A stretch of DNA of 64,000 nucleotides from CAVYXK01 sp963772445 (GCA_963772445.1 CAVYXK010000019.1:186001-250000), one strand, 5' to 3'. Shown: positions 40,865 through 50,836, numbered from the stretch's first letter. A program made the numbers and translations. Notes: a model not told the origin generated them from the sequence alone.

Positions 40865-43634
40865 GTGCCCTGGAGAGGCATCGGCGTGGCAATCGCCATC
40901 ATCGTGGCCTCCCTCGTCGCGCTGGGAAGTGCAAGCGCCTTTGTGGTCGATTGGGCGTGGTTCTCGACGGTCGGCTATGTCGGCGTCTTCTGGACGGTCT
41001 TCGCCACGAAAGCTGTTCTCTTCGTAGCCGTCTTCGCAGCATCGGCCTTGCTGCTGTGGGTGAACGGGATACTGGCACTACGTTTCGCATGGCCGCGACG
41101 CTTTCGGCGCCCAGCAGTGCTCGAGACACGCTTGACGACAGTGCGGGCATTACCGGGAACGCCGATCGAGTTGTTTGGGCTCACGTCCACGCTGTTGCCG
41201 TGGCGTCTGCTCACTCTGATTGTCGCCCTCGTCTTAGGACTGCTGATCGCGCTGGGCGAGACTGGCAAGTGGGACCTGGTTCTCCGGTTCATCCACCAGA
41301 TGCCGTACGGCCAGAATGATCCAGTGTTCGACAAAGATATTGGTTTCTACCTTTTCTCGCTGCCGGCCTACATCGCGCTCAAGAACTGGATGCTGCTGAT
41401 ACTGTTCCTGAGCAGTATCATGGCTGGCGCAGTATACTTCGTGCACGGCGGCATCAATCTGGATCTTCGACCCCGGCACATTTCATTCGCCGCGATCGCC
41501 CACGGCTCTGCGCTACTGGGTCTCTATTTTGCGGTGAAGGCCTGGTCCTACGCATTAGACCGTTTCCTGCTTCTCTATAACGACAACGGCGTCGTGGTGG
41601 GGGCCGGCTACACTGACGTCCATGTCGAGCTGCCGGTTCTCTGGCTGCTCACAGGCATTTCCGCTGCCGCTGCCGTCATTGCATGGGTCAACGTGCAGCT
41701 CCGCACCTACCCTCTCGCCGTCGCAGCGGTGGCGTTGGTGTTCGGCAGCTCGTTCTTTCTTGGCGAGATGTTCCCTGCACTGTTCGAACGCTTCTTGGTG
41801 AAGCCGAGCGAGCTGCAGCTGGAGACACCGTACATTCAGCGGAACATCGCGCTCACCCGCGAGGCGTACAACCTCAGACAGATCACGGTGAAGCCATTCC
41901 CCGCTGAACAGGGGCTGAATTTCCAGTCGCTGCAGGACAACCGCGGCACCGTCGACAATATTCGCTTGTGGGACTGGCAGCCCTTGATGGACACCTACGC
42001 GCAACTGCAGGAGATACGTACCTACTACAGGTTCCTTGATGTCGACATCGATCGCTACCAGATCGACGGCTCATATAAGCAGGTGATGCTCGCGGCGCGC
42101 GAGCTCGCACCCTCACTGCTATCAGCCAACGCCCAGACCTGGGTCAACCTGCACCTGCTGTTTACCCACGGCAACGGGGTCGTCATGTCCCCCGTCACCG
42201 AGAAGTCCACTGAGGGTCTGCCAAACTTCTACCTGAAGGATATTCCACCGGTTGCCTCCGGCGGCCCCGGCATAACTGAGCCGCGCATCTATTTCGGACA
42301 GACCGCTGGCGGCTACGTAATCGTGAAAGGCAGCATACCGGAGTTCGACTATCCTAAGGGAAAGGACAACGTCTACGCAAGTTATGATGGTGTGGACGGT
42401 ATCCCGATCGGTCGGACCGTCTGGAGGACCTTGTTCGCCTGGCACTTCGACGACGTGAACATTCTGCTCAGTCGTTACATCACCCGTGAGAGCCGGATTA
42501 TGCTCCATCGCAACATCCAGGATCGGGTGCGAACGATCGCGCCGTTCCTGCAACTTGATCACGACCCCTACGTGGTGATCAGCAATGGTCGGCTGTACTG
42601 GATGCAGGATGCGTATACGATCAGCAGTTGGTTTCCGTACGCTCAGCCACAGCCAGACGGGGACATCGACTACATCCGCAATTCGGTCAAGATCGTTATT
42701 GACGCCTACAATGGGACAGTAGCATTTTACGTAGTTGATGCCGCCGACCCCATCATCGCGACCTACCAGCGCATTTTCCCTGCACTGTTCAAGCCGTTCG
42801 ACGCTATGCCGCCCGATCTGCAGAAGCACATCCGCTATCCCGAGGATCTGTTCAACATACAAGCTCTGCAGTACCGCGCATACCATATGGACGCGCCTGA
42901 GGTGTTCTACAATCGAGAGGATCTCTGGCAGTACCCTCGCCAGCCAACCGGTCCCAGTGGCATCAATGGCTCCGGCAGCATCAGGATGGCGCCCTATTAC
43001 ATCATGATGCGCCTGCCCGGCGATTCGCGCACCGAATTCTTCCTCATGCTGCCCATGGCGCCGAGCCAGCGGGAGAACATGATTGCTTGGCTGGCCGCAC
43101 GCTGCGACCCGCCCAACTACGGCAAGCTCATCGTCTATGAGTTTCCCAAGGAGAAGCTAGTCTACGGGCCGTTCCAGATTGAGGCCCGCATCAACCAGAA
43201 TACCGAGATCTCGCAGCAGATCTCGCTGTGGAACCAGATGGGTTCTCGAGTTCATTCGGGGCAATCTTCTGGTCGTGCCGATCGAGAACTCAATCCTTTA
43301 TGTGTCACCGCTGTACCTGCGTGCTGAGTTAGGACAATTGCCGGAACTCAAGCGGGTCATCGCCGCATATGGGAACCATGTGGTCATGGAGGAGACTCTT
43401 CCTGCGGCCCTGGCTGCGCTGTTCAAGGAATCCATCCCGGCGGCCGGCCTACCAACGGCGCCCATCGGAGCTCCGTCCTCTGGCATGGTGGCGGAGCAAG
43501 CCCGCGAGGCACTTGGGCATTATGACAAAGCAATGGACCGCTTGAAGGCTGGAGACTGGGGCGGGTTTGGTGCCGAACTGAACGCACTGCGCCTATTACT
43601 CGAGGAGCTGAGTCGACATCCTGTTACGCATTAG
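40865..43634 (+). CDS. UPF0182 family membrane protein (frameshifted)
   Basis: Large membrane protein with seven or so helices in the first 300 residues (WRGIGVAIAIIVASLVALGS onward), then a soluble domain with NIALTREAYNL, PFPAEQGL, IRLWDWQPLMDTYAQLQEIRTYY, FTHGNGVVMSP and GDSRTEFFLMLP, typical of UPF0182. GTG 40865 follows a GGGGGAGGG site; ATG 40736 is an alternative. Near 43251 one extra T breaks the frame after WNQMGSRV; removing it gives IRGNLLVVPIENSILYV and runs to 43634, about 922 residues. Function of the family is unknown. Confidence 0.88.
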
Positions 43635-43680
43635 GTCAGGTTACGGCAGCATGCAACGGATCTCGGCTGCGCTCGGCAAG

Positions 43681-43816
43681 GCCAGTCGTCAGCACCATGC
43701 GGAACCGGGCCTCATTCCGCATCATCCTGTCATACGCCTCGGCCGCACGTTCCAGCGGCATCGTCTCGATGGTCGGCCGCACGCCGCTTAGCGCACTGAA
43801 GGCCAGCGTGTCTTCA
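43681..43816 (-). pseudogene. 3'-terminal fragment of a zinc alcohol dehydrogenase gene
   Basis: About 135 bp matching the last 45 codons of the complete gene at 50837-51856 (TLAFSALSGVRPTIETMPLE and MVLTTGL). Nothing of the rest is present. It sits between the UPF0182 gene and the cupin gene. Two further partial copies lie at 49237 and 52977. Confidence 0.85.
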
Positions 43817-43873
43817 ATGCCCCGACAGCAGACGGGGAGAGCGGCCGTTGCCAGGCGCGCCGGGCTGACGACC

Positions 43874-44443
43874 TCAACGCACCGCGTGGTGCGGCACGTC
43901 GATAAGACGGCGGGTGCCGGCGGCGACGTCGTAGATGTGGAACGAGTTCATGTTGCGGCCGTAAAGGTGCAGGCTGATGCACGGCGCGCGGTCCTCCGGC
44001 ACCCCGGTCATGTGGATGTGGTCGGGGTTGGGCACGAAGCTGCTGACCGAGCCAGGGTTGAGCAGCACCATGCCGCCCCGCCGCAGCGCGATGCCCTCGT
44101 CGGCGGTGATCTCGCCGTGGGCGCTCATCAGCGCGCGCTCCTCCAGCACGCCTTCGACAATGCCCACCACGCCCCCGCTTCCATGGTCGTGCACCGGGGT
44201 CCACTGGCCCGGCAGCCAGACCAGGGCAAACAGCGAAAGATCGCCGGAAGGATCGATATGGATGGCATTGCGGGCGTAGTGCGCGGGGTCACTGCGCCTG
44301 TGCTCCGGGCCCAGATGGGGCGCGGCAATCGCGGCAAGCTCGGCCATCAGCGGCGCGATGGCCACCACACGATCCGCGGCATCCGACGCCCGATTGATTT
44401 CCACGCGGCAGGCGGCGATGAAGTGGGTCAACGGGTCGGACAT
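43874..44443 (-). CDS. Cysteine dioxygenase family cupin
   Basis: 189 residues. Cupin motif WTPVHDHGSGGVVGIVEGVLEE supplies two metal His, and DHIHMTGVPEDRAPCISLHLYG supplies the third His region; RNMNSFHIYD follows. This matches the CDO_I-like group that oxidises cysteine or a related thiol such as 3-mercaptopropionate. The residues that decide between substrates cannot be judged by eye. Divergent from the Prx6 gene at 44733. Confidence 0.86.
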   Translation of the reverse strand: MSDPLTHFIAACRVEINRASDAADRVVAIAPLMAELAAIAAPHLGPEHRRSDPAHYARNAIHIDPSGDLSLFALVWLPGQWTPVHDHGSGGVVGIVEGVLEERALMSAHGEITADEGIALRRGGMVLLNPGSVSSFVPNPDHIHMTGVPEDRAPCISLHLYGRNMNSFHIYDVAAGTRRLIDVPHHAVR

Positions 44444-44732
44444 CGCCAGCCTCCGATGCGCTTATGGGTCAGGGATGATTTCCCCGGCAAATTGTCAATT
44501 CGGCCTTCGAGCGGGCAGGTTAGCCCCCGTTTCAGGCGCGTAGCAACCGTGAGATGGCTCGCAGGCCGGCCGGAGGCGGCCCAGATCGGGTCACGGCAGG
44601 GACGCCGGCAGAGTTTGGATCGGCAGCACCATTGTCGGAAGATCGAGCGAAGCCTATGGTCCGCCCCGGCGCGGCGCACCCGTCCGCCAGCCGGGAATTG
44701 CCACGAACGGAACAACGATAGGGAAGGTTGCG

Positions 44733-45395
44733 ATGTCACTCAGGATCAACTCGGAAGCTCCGGATTTCACTGCCGAAACTACCCAGGGCACGATCCACTT
44801 CCATGACTGGATCGGCGACAGTTGGGCGATCCTATTCAGCCACCCCAAGGACTTCACCCCGGTCTGCACCACCGAACTCGGCTACATGGCCGGCCTGATG
44901 CCGCAATTCGAGCGCCGCAACACAAAGATCATCGGCCTCAGCGTCGATCCGGTCGCCAACCATGGCCGCTGGGCCAAGGACATCGAAGAGACGCAGGGCC
45001 ACGCCATCACCTATCCGATGATCGGCGACCCCGAATTGCAGGTGGCGAAGCTCTACGACATGCTGCCGGAAGGCGCCGGCGGCACGGCCGAGGGCCGAAC
45101 CGCCGCGGACAACGCGACGGTCCGGGCGGTGTTCGTGATCGGCCCTGACAAGAAAATAAAGGCGACGCTCACCTATCCCATGAGCACCGGCCGCAATTTC
45201 GACGAGGTGCTGCGCCTGCTCGATTCCTGTCAGCTCACCGCGAAACATTCGGTTGCGACCCCCGTGAACTGGAAGATGGGCGAGGATGTCATCATTCCGC
45301 CAGCCGTCTCGGACGAGCAGGCGAAGCAGAAATTCCCCAACGGTTGGAAAACACTAAAGCCTTATCTGCGCGTGGTCGCCCAGCCGCACGACTGA
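44733..45395 (+). CDS. 1-Cys peroxiredoxin (Prx6 family), second copy
   Basis: 220 residues; start MSLRINSEAPDFTAETTQG, catalytic HPKDFTPVCTTELG (Cys about 45), GLSVDPVANHGRWAKDI, and a Prx6 C-terminal domain ending LKPYLRVVAQPHD. It reduces peroxides. It is a paralogue of the gene at 16983-17627, from which it differs by an insertion around PEGAGGTAEGRTAADNATV. No TGANCA element is seen upstream, so the two are probably regulated differently. Confidence 0.94.
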   Translation: MSLRINSEAPDFTAETTQGTIHFHDWIGDSWAILFSHPKDFTPVCTTELGYMAGLMPQFERRNTKIIGLSVDPVANHGRWAKDIEETQGHAITYPMIGDPELQVAKLYDMLPEGAGGTAEGRTAADNATVRAVFVIGPDKKIKATLTYPMSTGRNFDEVLRLLDSCQLTAKHSVATPVNWKMGEDVIIPPAVSDEQAKQKFPNGWKTLKPYLRVVAQPHD

Positions 45396-45465
45396 CAAGG
45401 CCCGGCGAGCCCACGGGCGCTCTCTCGGCGCCCTGGCCTCCGGTCGATTTCGAAGGAGATTTCGG

Positions 45466-46491
45466 ATGGCGTGGGGTGGACCAGAGCGGCTGGGTGGTAA
45501 GTCACTTTCTCCGAGTGCGGTCTCGTGGGCACCTAACCGGCTCGATATCTTTGGCGTCGATGAATAGTCAGGTCAGCTTGTGCACTGGTGGTGGGACAAT
45601 GGCTGGGGTGGACCTGAGCTATTGGGCGGCAACCCACCGGGCAGCGTTAGTGCGGTTTCGTGGGGGCCTGGCCGCCTCGACATCTTTAGCATCGAGGCGG
45701 TGGATGCTTCCGGCGGTGAAGGTCAGCTTTCGCACTGGTGGTTTGACAACGGCTGGGGTCAACCAGAGTTACTGGGCGCGAATCTGGAGGCCAATGGTCC
45801 GCCCTGGGTGCCCGGCGTCAGTGCAGTCTCGTGGACGTTTGGCCGCCTTGATGTCCTTGGAATCGATCGCAACAGCGATGGGCTTGCGCATTGGTGGTTT
45901 GACAATGGATGGGGTGGACCAGAGTCCCTGGGTGGGAACTTGGGATCGATACCAGGTGTCGTCTCGTGGGCACCCAACCGCCTCGATGTCTTCGCGGCCG
46001 ATGCTACCACAAGTCAGCTTGCGCACTGGTGGTGGGACAATGGCTGGGGTGGACCAGAGCTATTAGGTGGCAACTTACCATCGTCCCCAAGTGGGATAGG
46101 TAGCGGCTCAGTATTTCCCCCAAGTGCGGTCTCGTGGGCACCTAACCGCCTCGACGTCTTTGGGATCGATGCCGACACAAGCCAACTTGTGCACTGGTGG
46201 TGGGACAATGGCTGGGGTGGGCCAGAGTTATTGGGTGGCAACCTGGCATCGGCGCCAAGCGCGGTCTCGTGGGGACCTAATCGCCTCGACATCTTTGGAA
46301 TTGACGCCGACACAAATCAACTTGTGCACTGGTGGTGGGATAACGGCTGGGGTGGACCAGAGTTATTGAGCGGCAACGTGACATACGGCGTTAGCGCGGT
46401 CTCGTGGGCGTCTGGCCGCCTCGACGTCTTCGGAATTGATTCCAGCTCAGGTCATGGTGGTGAGCTTCTGCATTGGTGGTGGCCCGATTGA
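45466..46491 (+). pseudogene. PLL-like beta-propeller lectin with an internal TAG
   Basis: An AAGGAG site precedes ATG 45466. The product is about seven tandem repeats of roughly 45-50 residues with HWWWDNGWGGPELLGGN and VSWAPNRLDVFGID, the pattern of PLL-type seven-bladed propeller lectins that bind fucose or O-methylated sugars. Codon 34 is TAG (GVDE*SGQLVHWWW) where other repeats have a sense codon. After it the frame is open to the TGA at 46489. Either a nonsense mutation, a base error, or readthrough. Repeats are similar at DNA level, a sign of recent duplication. No signal peptide is visible. Confidence 0.8.
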
Positions 46492-46534
46492 CCCCCGGCC
46501 TATGTAGGTGGGAGCCATCCTCCACTGACCCGAG

Positions 46535-46663
46535 CTATGACCTACTCCCCTGCGCAGCCGCGGTCTCAGCCTCGCTCAGCCCGGCCTCGCGCAGCACCGC
46601 CGCCGTGTGCTCGCCGAGCTTCGGCGGCAGCGCGCGGATAGAGGCGGGCGTGCCGTCAAACTT
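46535..46663 (-). pseudogene. Fragment of a CaiB/BaiF CoA-transferase gene (3' end)
   Basis: About 42 codons reading KKFDGTPASIRALPPKLGEH then TAAVLREAGLSEAETAA and a stop. This matches the conserved end of type III CoA-transferases (P-x-LGEHT-x-x-VL). The rest of the gene is absent. It lies just downstream of the lectin gene in the accessory zone. Confidence 0.65.
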
Positions 46664-46780
46664 TTTCTGCCAGGACCTCAGATGGATCACCCGGTGTACG
46701 ATCCCTCGCTGCGATCCCGCGCAGGGAAGTGACCACGTTGCGGCTGCGCGTGAACAGGAAGCGCACGTTCAAGAACGCGA

Positions 46781-46996
46781 TTGAAAGCTGACGCTGCAGC
46801 AAAGCTGCTCGCCAAAATCAACCGAAGTGACCTCGAAGAAGCCGAAGAAGTCGATTACGGGTTCGTGCTTGCAGCACTCGCCATTGAATCCGGTGAGCGC
46901 GGGCGTCTTGACAGTGCAAAATCCGCATTGAGCTCGTTACGTATGCCAGATGGTTTAGAAAAAGGCCGGATGCATACCTCCTCAACATTCGCCTCG
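46781..46996 (+). CDS. Fragment of an unknown gene abutting the ISL3 element
   Basis: About 72 codons with lower GC than the surroundings (LLAKINRSDLEEAEEVDYG, LAALAIESGERGRLDSAK). The frame then runs into antisense transposase sequence, so any real gene here is truncated by the insertion. No family is recognised; a chance frame is possible. Confidence 0.35.
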
Positions 46997-48260
46997 TCAG
47001 AAGAATCTGTGGGCGACGTTGGGTTCCGGCAGCTTACCAAGTGCATGATACAAGGCGATTTCGGTGACGTGGAAGGTACGGAACCCGTAGGATTTTCGCA
47101 TGGTCAGTTTGGCCTTGTTGTTCAGACCCTCGACCACACCGCTGGAGAGCTGCTTCCTGGCGCGGAAGTAGTTCAGGATCAGCGCGCGGTGCGAGCGTAG
47201 CGTCCTGGCGATCTTCTTCATCGGCTCGATGCGGGAGCGCATGACCTGACCGCACCATTCATCCAGGAACTTGCCGGCCCAACTCGGCGAAGCATAGTCC
47301 CAGAACTGCTGGAAGTCCTCCTTCAGCAGATAGGCCCGTACGGTCCGCAGGTTGTAGCGCAGCAGATCGCGCAGGCGGAAGCGTTGATGCTCGGTCAGGT
47401 TGGCCTTGCGCTTGAGCACACACCAGCGGGTCTTCTTCAAGACGGGCTCATAGCCGTCCCGGGCCAGCCGGCGAGCCTCGGCGGCACGCACCTGGTCCAG
47501 CGCGGCATTCATCTTGGCGACAATATGGAAGCGATCGAGGATGTGGATGGCCTGGCTGCACCGCTCACGAATCACCTTCAGATAAGGCTGCCACATGTCC
47601 GAGCACACAAACTCGATCTGCCCAGCCAATGGTTCGCCGATCAGGGTGAAGAACTGCTCGAAGCTCTCCACCGTCCGTTCGCGACCGATCCATAGCAGGC
47701 GCGTGCACTGCTGCTCGATCTGATAGACCAGCGTCAGGTATTTGTGTCCCCTGGCATACTGGATCTCATCGACGCCGATCGCCACGATCGGCCCCAGTTG
47801 CCGGTGCTCGATCCCCCACTGCACGACATACTCGACCGACTGGCAGACCTTGTCCCAGGTGCTGCGAAACGACCCGGCGGTCTCCTGCCAGGACAGCTTC
47901 CTCGCCCAGTGCGCCAGGAACAGCATGTAGGCCTTGGTCAGCTGGTGCTTGCCGACACCCCAGGGGACCGCTTCGACCCGCACGCCGCAGGCCCGGCAAT
48001 CGACCCGTCGCATGCAATAGAGGAACACCACCATGCAGCCCCAGAGGGGCACGAATTCGAACCGGCGCAGGCTCAGGTGATCATAGGCCGGCGCCGGCTT
48101 GCGACAGCCCGAGCACACCGGTCTCGAGCCGCGGCGGGGCCGCACGCTGATCTCGATGGTTCGGCTTTCGGCGCAATGTCGCGCCTTCTCGTAAACGAAC
48201 CCAGGAAAGTGCTGGTAGTGGTTCAGCAGGGAGATCAGCCGCATGGCAGCGGGACCCAAA
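46990..48260 (-). mobile_element. ISL3-type insertion sequence (limits approximate)
   Basis: Defined by the transposase. The right limit may lie nearer 48770 if the adjoining ORF at 48243 belongs to the element. Terminal inverted repeats were not resolved by eye. Confidence 0.5.
46997..48244 (-). CDS. ISL3 family transposase
   Basis: 415 residues from ATG 48244. An N-terminal zinc-finger-like C-x2-C...C-x2-C (PVCSGCRKPAP and RVDCRACGV), an HTH region (HWARKLSWQETAGSF), then the DDE core: IGVDEIQYARGHKYLTLVYQ (first Asp), VCSDMWQPYLKVI and ILDRFHIVAKMN (second), and SGVVEGLNNKAKLTMR (Glu). This is a full-length ISL3 transposase. It interrupts a lower-GC segment whose pieces lie on both sides. 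Confidence 0.92.
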   Translation of the reverse strand: MRLISLLNHYQHFPGFVYEKARHCAESRTIEISVRPRRGSRPVCSGCRKPAPAYDHLSLRRFEFVPLWGCMVVFLYCMRRVDCRACGVRVEAVPWGVGKHQLTKAYMLFLAHWARKLSWQETAGSFRSTWDKVCQSVEYVVQWGIEHRQLGPIVAIGVDEIQYARGHKYLTLVYQIEQQCTRLLWIGRERTVESFEQFFTLIGEPLAGQIEFVCSDMWQPYLKVIRERCSQAIHILDRFHIVAKMNAALDQVRAAEARRLARDGYEPVLKKTRWCVLKRKANLTEHQRFRLRDLLRYNLRTVRAYLLKEDFQQFWDYASPSWAGKFLDEWCGQVMRSRIEPMKKIARTLRSHRALILNYFRARKQLSSGVVEGLNNKAKLTMRKSYGFRTFHVTEIALYHALGKLPEPNVAHRFF

Positions 48261-48698
48261 GGAGTTGCCGGCAGACGTGACAGCGTACCGGCGCAACGGG
48301 CTGCTGCCGATCCCTTGCAGACCTGTTGTCCGGACCTCGATCAGTGGCCTCGCAGCTGGGCGTATGAGGCGCGCGATATTCCGCCTGGCCGGCGGATGGT
48401 GGAATGCTTCAAGCCGTTCCTGCGCGACCTGCTGGCCTTGCAGCTATCACGCCAAACCTTGCGCCGACACCGCGACAACGTCTGGGCTCTCGGCGGTGAG
48501 GTCATCAGCCGATTGCAGATGGACAGCGACCTCCGGAGGCGGCCAATCAAGCAGGTCGTCCTCACCCTCATCGGCGACGATGGCGGGCCGCTGCTCTCCC
48601 ATGGTCAGTCCGACACCGCGCAGCGCTCCTTCGACACGACCTGCCGCAAGTTGTTCCGCTTCCTGACAGACCCTGAGATCAGCCGCGATGAGGCGTAA
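48243..48698 (+). CDS. Hypothetical protein divergent from the ISL3 transposase
   Basis: 151 residues. The start at 48243 overlaps the transposase start codon on the other strand; a later start is possible. Seen: DLDQWPRSWAYEARDIPPG, LRDLLALQLSRQTLRRHRDN (helical, integrase SAM-like core-binding flavour), VISRLQMDSDLRRRPIKQV, and FDTTCRKLFRFL. I cannot name a family. Head-to-head placement suggests a passenger or accessory gene of the element, or the disrupted host locus. Confidence 0.55.
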   Translation: MAAGPKGVAGRRDSVPAQRAAADPLQTCCPDLDQWPRSWAYEARDIPPGRRMVECFKPFLRDLLALQLSRQTLRRHRDNVWALGGEVISRLQMDSDLRRRPIKQVVLTLIGDDGGPLLSHGQSDTAQRSFDTTCRKLFRFLTDPEISRDEA

Positions 48699-48759
48699 AG
48701 ATGCCTGCCGTGGTGGCGGATGATATCTCCGCTTCTGCCGATGTGGCGGCTGTGGGGTT

Positions 48760-49083
48760 GTGGGCAACGCGCTTGTGTTGTCCACAAATCCACCAGCCGG
48801 CCGGCTGAGTGATAAAACTAGCCCTCGGTATACCCCCGAAGCACCCACAGTTTCCGCTGACGAGCCCAACATTCAAGAAGCCATTCTCTCTGGCACTTCG
48901 CGAAACCTGACTGCACGCACTCTTAAGCTTCTTGGCAGTGTCACACGGTCTGCAACTCGATATTTAGTGTTGAAGCCAACCATAATGGGAGTCGGAGTAG
49001 ATGTCGGTAAGATATTTGAAGATTTAGCAAAAAAGGGCGAAGTGCATTCATCAAACCCCCAATTAAAGAAGCCCAACTCGTGA
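48760..49083 (+). CDS. Low-GC ORF of unknown function
   Basis: 107 codons. From about 48843 the composition is clearly more AT-rich than the flanks (ATTTAGTGTTGAAGCC, TTTGAAGATTTAGC), suggesting transferred DNA. The protein part SGTSRNLTARTLKLLGSVTR and KPTIMGVGVDVGKIFEDLAK is well formed, but no family is recognised. It could be the 3' remainder of the gene whose 5' piece is at 46781. Confidence 0.4.
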   Translation: MGNALVLSTNPPAGRLSDKTSPRYTPEAPTVSADEPNIQEAILSGTSRNLTARTLKLLGSVTRSATRYLVLKPTIMGVGVDVGKIFEDLAKKGEVHSSNPQLKKPNS

Positions 49084-49236
49084 GTCGGGGCCCGTGCGTC
49101 TACGGCGCTGTGGTTCGCGTGAGGCGGTGTCGCCGGCAGCGAAGACGCGAAGGGGCTCCGGGTGCTCCGCGCCCAGCACCCGCCCTTGACCATATCGCCA
49201 GAGCAAACCAGCAGCCATGCTCGCAGGGCGACCACC

Positions 49237-49966
49237 TCACAGCCCAGTCGTCAGCACCATGCGGAAGCGAGCCTCCCCGCGCATCATGTTGTCATAAGCC
49301 TCGGCCGCGCGTTCCAGCGGCATCGTCTCGATGGTCGGCCGCACGCCACTCAGCGCGCTGAAGGCCAGTGTGTCTTGCGAGTCGATCGAGGCGCCCGAAG
49401 CGTGCCCAGTCACCGTGCGGCTGCTGCCGATTAGATCAATCGGCGATACCTCGATCGGGTCCATCCCCACGCCGACCACCACAAGCCAACCGCGGACCGC
49501 CAGGCCCGGGATGACCGCGCTCATCGCCTTGCCATTGGTCACAGCCGCCAAAATCGTCTTCGCTCCGCCGAGCTTCGTCAGCTTCGCCGCCACGTCCTGC
49601 GACTGGCTGTCGAGATACACATGGGCGCCGAGCTGCCGCGCCAGCGCCTCCTTGTCGCGCCCGCGGGCGATGGCGACCGTGCGGAATCCCATTTTCGCGG
49701 CGAACTGCACCCCAAGATGCCCGAGCCCGCCGATGCCAAGGATGGCAACCAGATCGCCCGGCCCTGCCCCACTTTCGCGCAGTGCGTGGAAGGTGGTGAC
49801 GCCGGCGCACAGCAGCGGCGCCGCATCGGCGGCCGAGAGCTCATCCGGGATCAGCGCCAGCGCGTCGGCAGGCGCAACCATCGCCTCGGCATAGCCGCCA
49901 TCATAAGTCACACCGGGAATGCGCCGGTTGCGGCAATCCACCAGATACGCGCCGCGGCAGGGCTCG
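49237..49966 (-). pseudogene. 5'-truncated zinc alcohol dehydrogenase copy
   Basis: About 243 codons nearly identical to the C-terminal two thirds of the complete gene at 50837-51856: YLVDCRN-RIPGVTYDGGY, LGIGGLGHLGVQFAAKMG, TMPLERAAEAYD and VLTTGL. The N-terminal catalytic domain with the Cys and His zinc ligands is gone; unrelated sequence joins upstream of about 49966. The frame continues by chance to 50139. It lies in the same orientation as the complete copy, with the MazEF-like genes between them. Confidence 0.88.
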
Positions 49967-50154
49967 AGCCGCCCACGCGGACAGGGCCGGCTCGCATTCC
50001 GATCAACCTGGGCCGTCGCTTGGCCTTTGCCGGGAGACAGGATTCGAGGGCCAAGGATGCTGTTGCACCACCTGGATGAAGGCTCTGAGGGTGCTATCGA
50101 CGCGAGCTCCGCGGTGCGGTGGCCATGCGGGGCTTGCAAACGGGCTGACCCAAA

Positions 50155-50172
50155 GTTATATGCCCATATAAC
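50155..50172 (+). promoter_or_regulatory. Palindromic operator of the MazEF-like module
   Basis: GTTATATG-CC-CATATAAC, an 18-bp inverted repeat 17 bp upstream of the antitoxin ATG. AbrB-fold antitoxins autoregulate through such sites, so this probably covers the promoter. Confidence 0.65.
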
Positions 50173-50189
50173 CCAAAGAGAGGTCGTCG

Positions 50190-50447
50190 ATGTATACTAC
50201 GAATCTGCGCAGGGTAGGGGGCTCCGTCATGCTAGCCGTCCCGCCGGCTCTCCTCGACGTGCTGCACCTGAGTCCAGGTGCCCAGGTTGGCCTCACCGTC
50301 GATAACGGCCGCCTTGTCGTCGAGCCACACCCCCGGCGGCGCTACACGCTGGCTGAGCTGTTGGCCGCGTCGGACTATTCTCAGCCGCTGACGCCGGAGG
50401 AACGTGAGTGGGTCGATGCCCCGCCAGTTGGGCGTGAGCTGCTGTGA
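50190..50447 (+). CDS. MazE/PemI-like antitoxin (AbrB fold)
   Basis: 85 residues: TTNLRRVGGSVMLAVPPALL and LSPGAQVGLTVDNGRLVVEP form the swapped-hairpin AbrB/SpoVT DNA-binding domain; the acidic tail YSQPLTPEEREWVDAPPVG would wrap the toxin. The stop overlaps the toxin GTG by 4 nt. A palindromic operator lies just upstream. Confidence 0.93.
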   Translation: MYTTNLRRVGGSVMLAVPPALLDVLHLSPGAQVGLTVDNGRLVVEPHPRRRYTLAELLAASDYSQPLTPEEREWVDAPPVGRELL

Positions 50448-50770
50448 AGCGAGGAGACATCTACCTCGTTTCCCTCGATCCGGCGGAAGGTCACGAGCAG
50501 CGGGGCTATCGTCCCGTCCTCATTGTGTCGCCAACGGAATTCAACGAAGTGAGTAAGCTGCCGGTGGTTTTGCCAATCACCAGCGGTGGTGCTTTCGCAC
50601 GCCGTATCGGGTTTGCGGTACCGGTAACTGGTATCAAAACGACCGGTATCGTGCGTTGCGATCAGCCGCGAGTGCTCGACCTCAACGCTCGCAACGGCCG
50701 CAAGGTCGACACGCTACCGCAATCTATTCTCAACGAGGTGCTGGCCAAGACCATTACGCTTTTCGAATAA
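50444..50770 (+). CDS. MazF/PemK-like endoribonuclease toxin
   Basis: 108 residues from GTG 50444: MKRGDIYLVSLDPAEGHEQRGYRPVL in part, the MazF RGD and the GHEQ-GYRPVLI core with the conserved Arg; VVLPITSGGAFARR with the Thr/Ser of the active site; and VRCDQPRVLDLNARNG. MazF toxins cut mRNA at specific short sequences. Fully formed and coupled to its antitoxin, so the module is likely functional. Confidence 0.93.
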   Translation: MKRGDIYLVSLDPAEGHEQRGYRPVLIVSPTEFNEVSKLPVVLPITSGGAFARRIGFAVPVTGIKTTGIVRCDQPRVLDLNARNGRKVDTLPQSILNEVLAKTITLFE

Positions 50771-50836
50771 GGTTGCGTCGATCATTGCTGCCGATTTGTG
50801 TGATCGTCATGCGTGGGCACGGGAAGCCGGATCAGC

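Noticed and set aside
45580..46491. CRISPR array or minisatellite in the lectin region
   Set aside because: Repeats of about 140-160 bp are coding, diverged in codon steps and lack constant spacers; they are protein blades.
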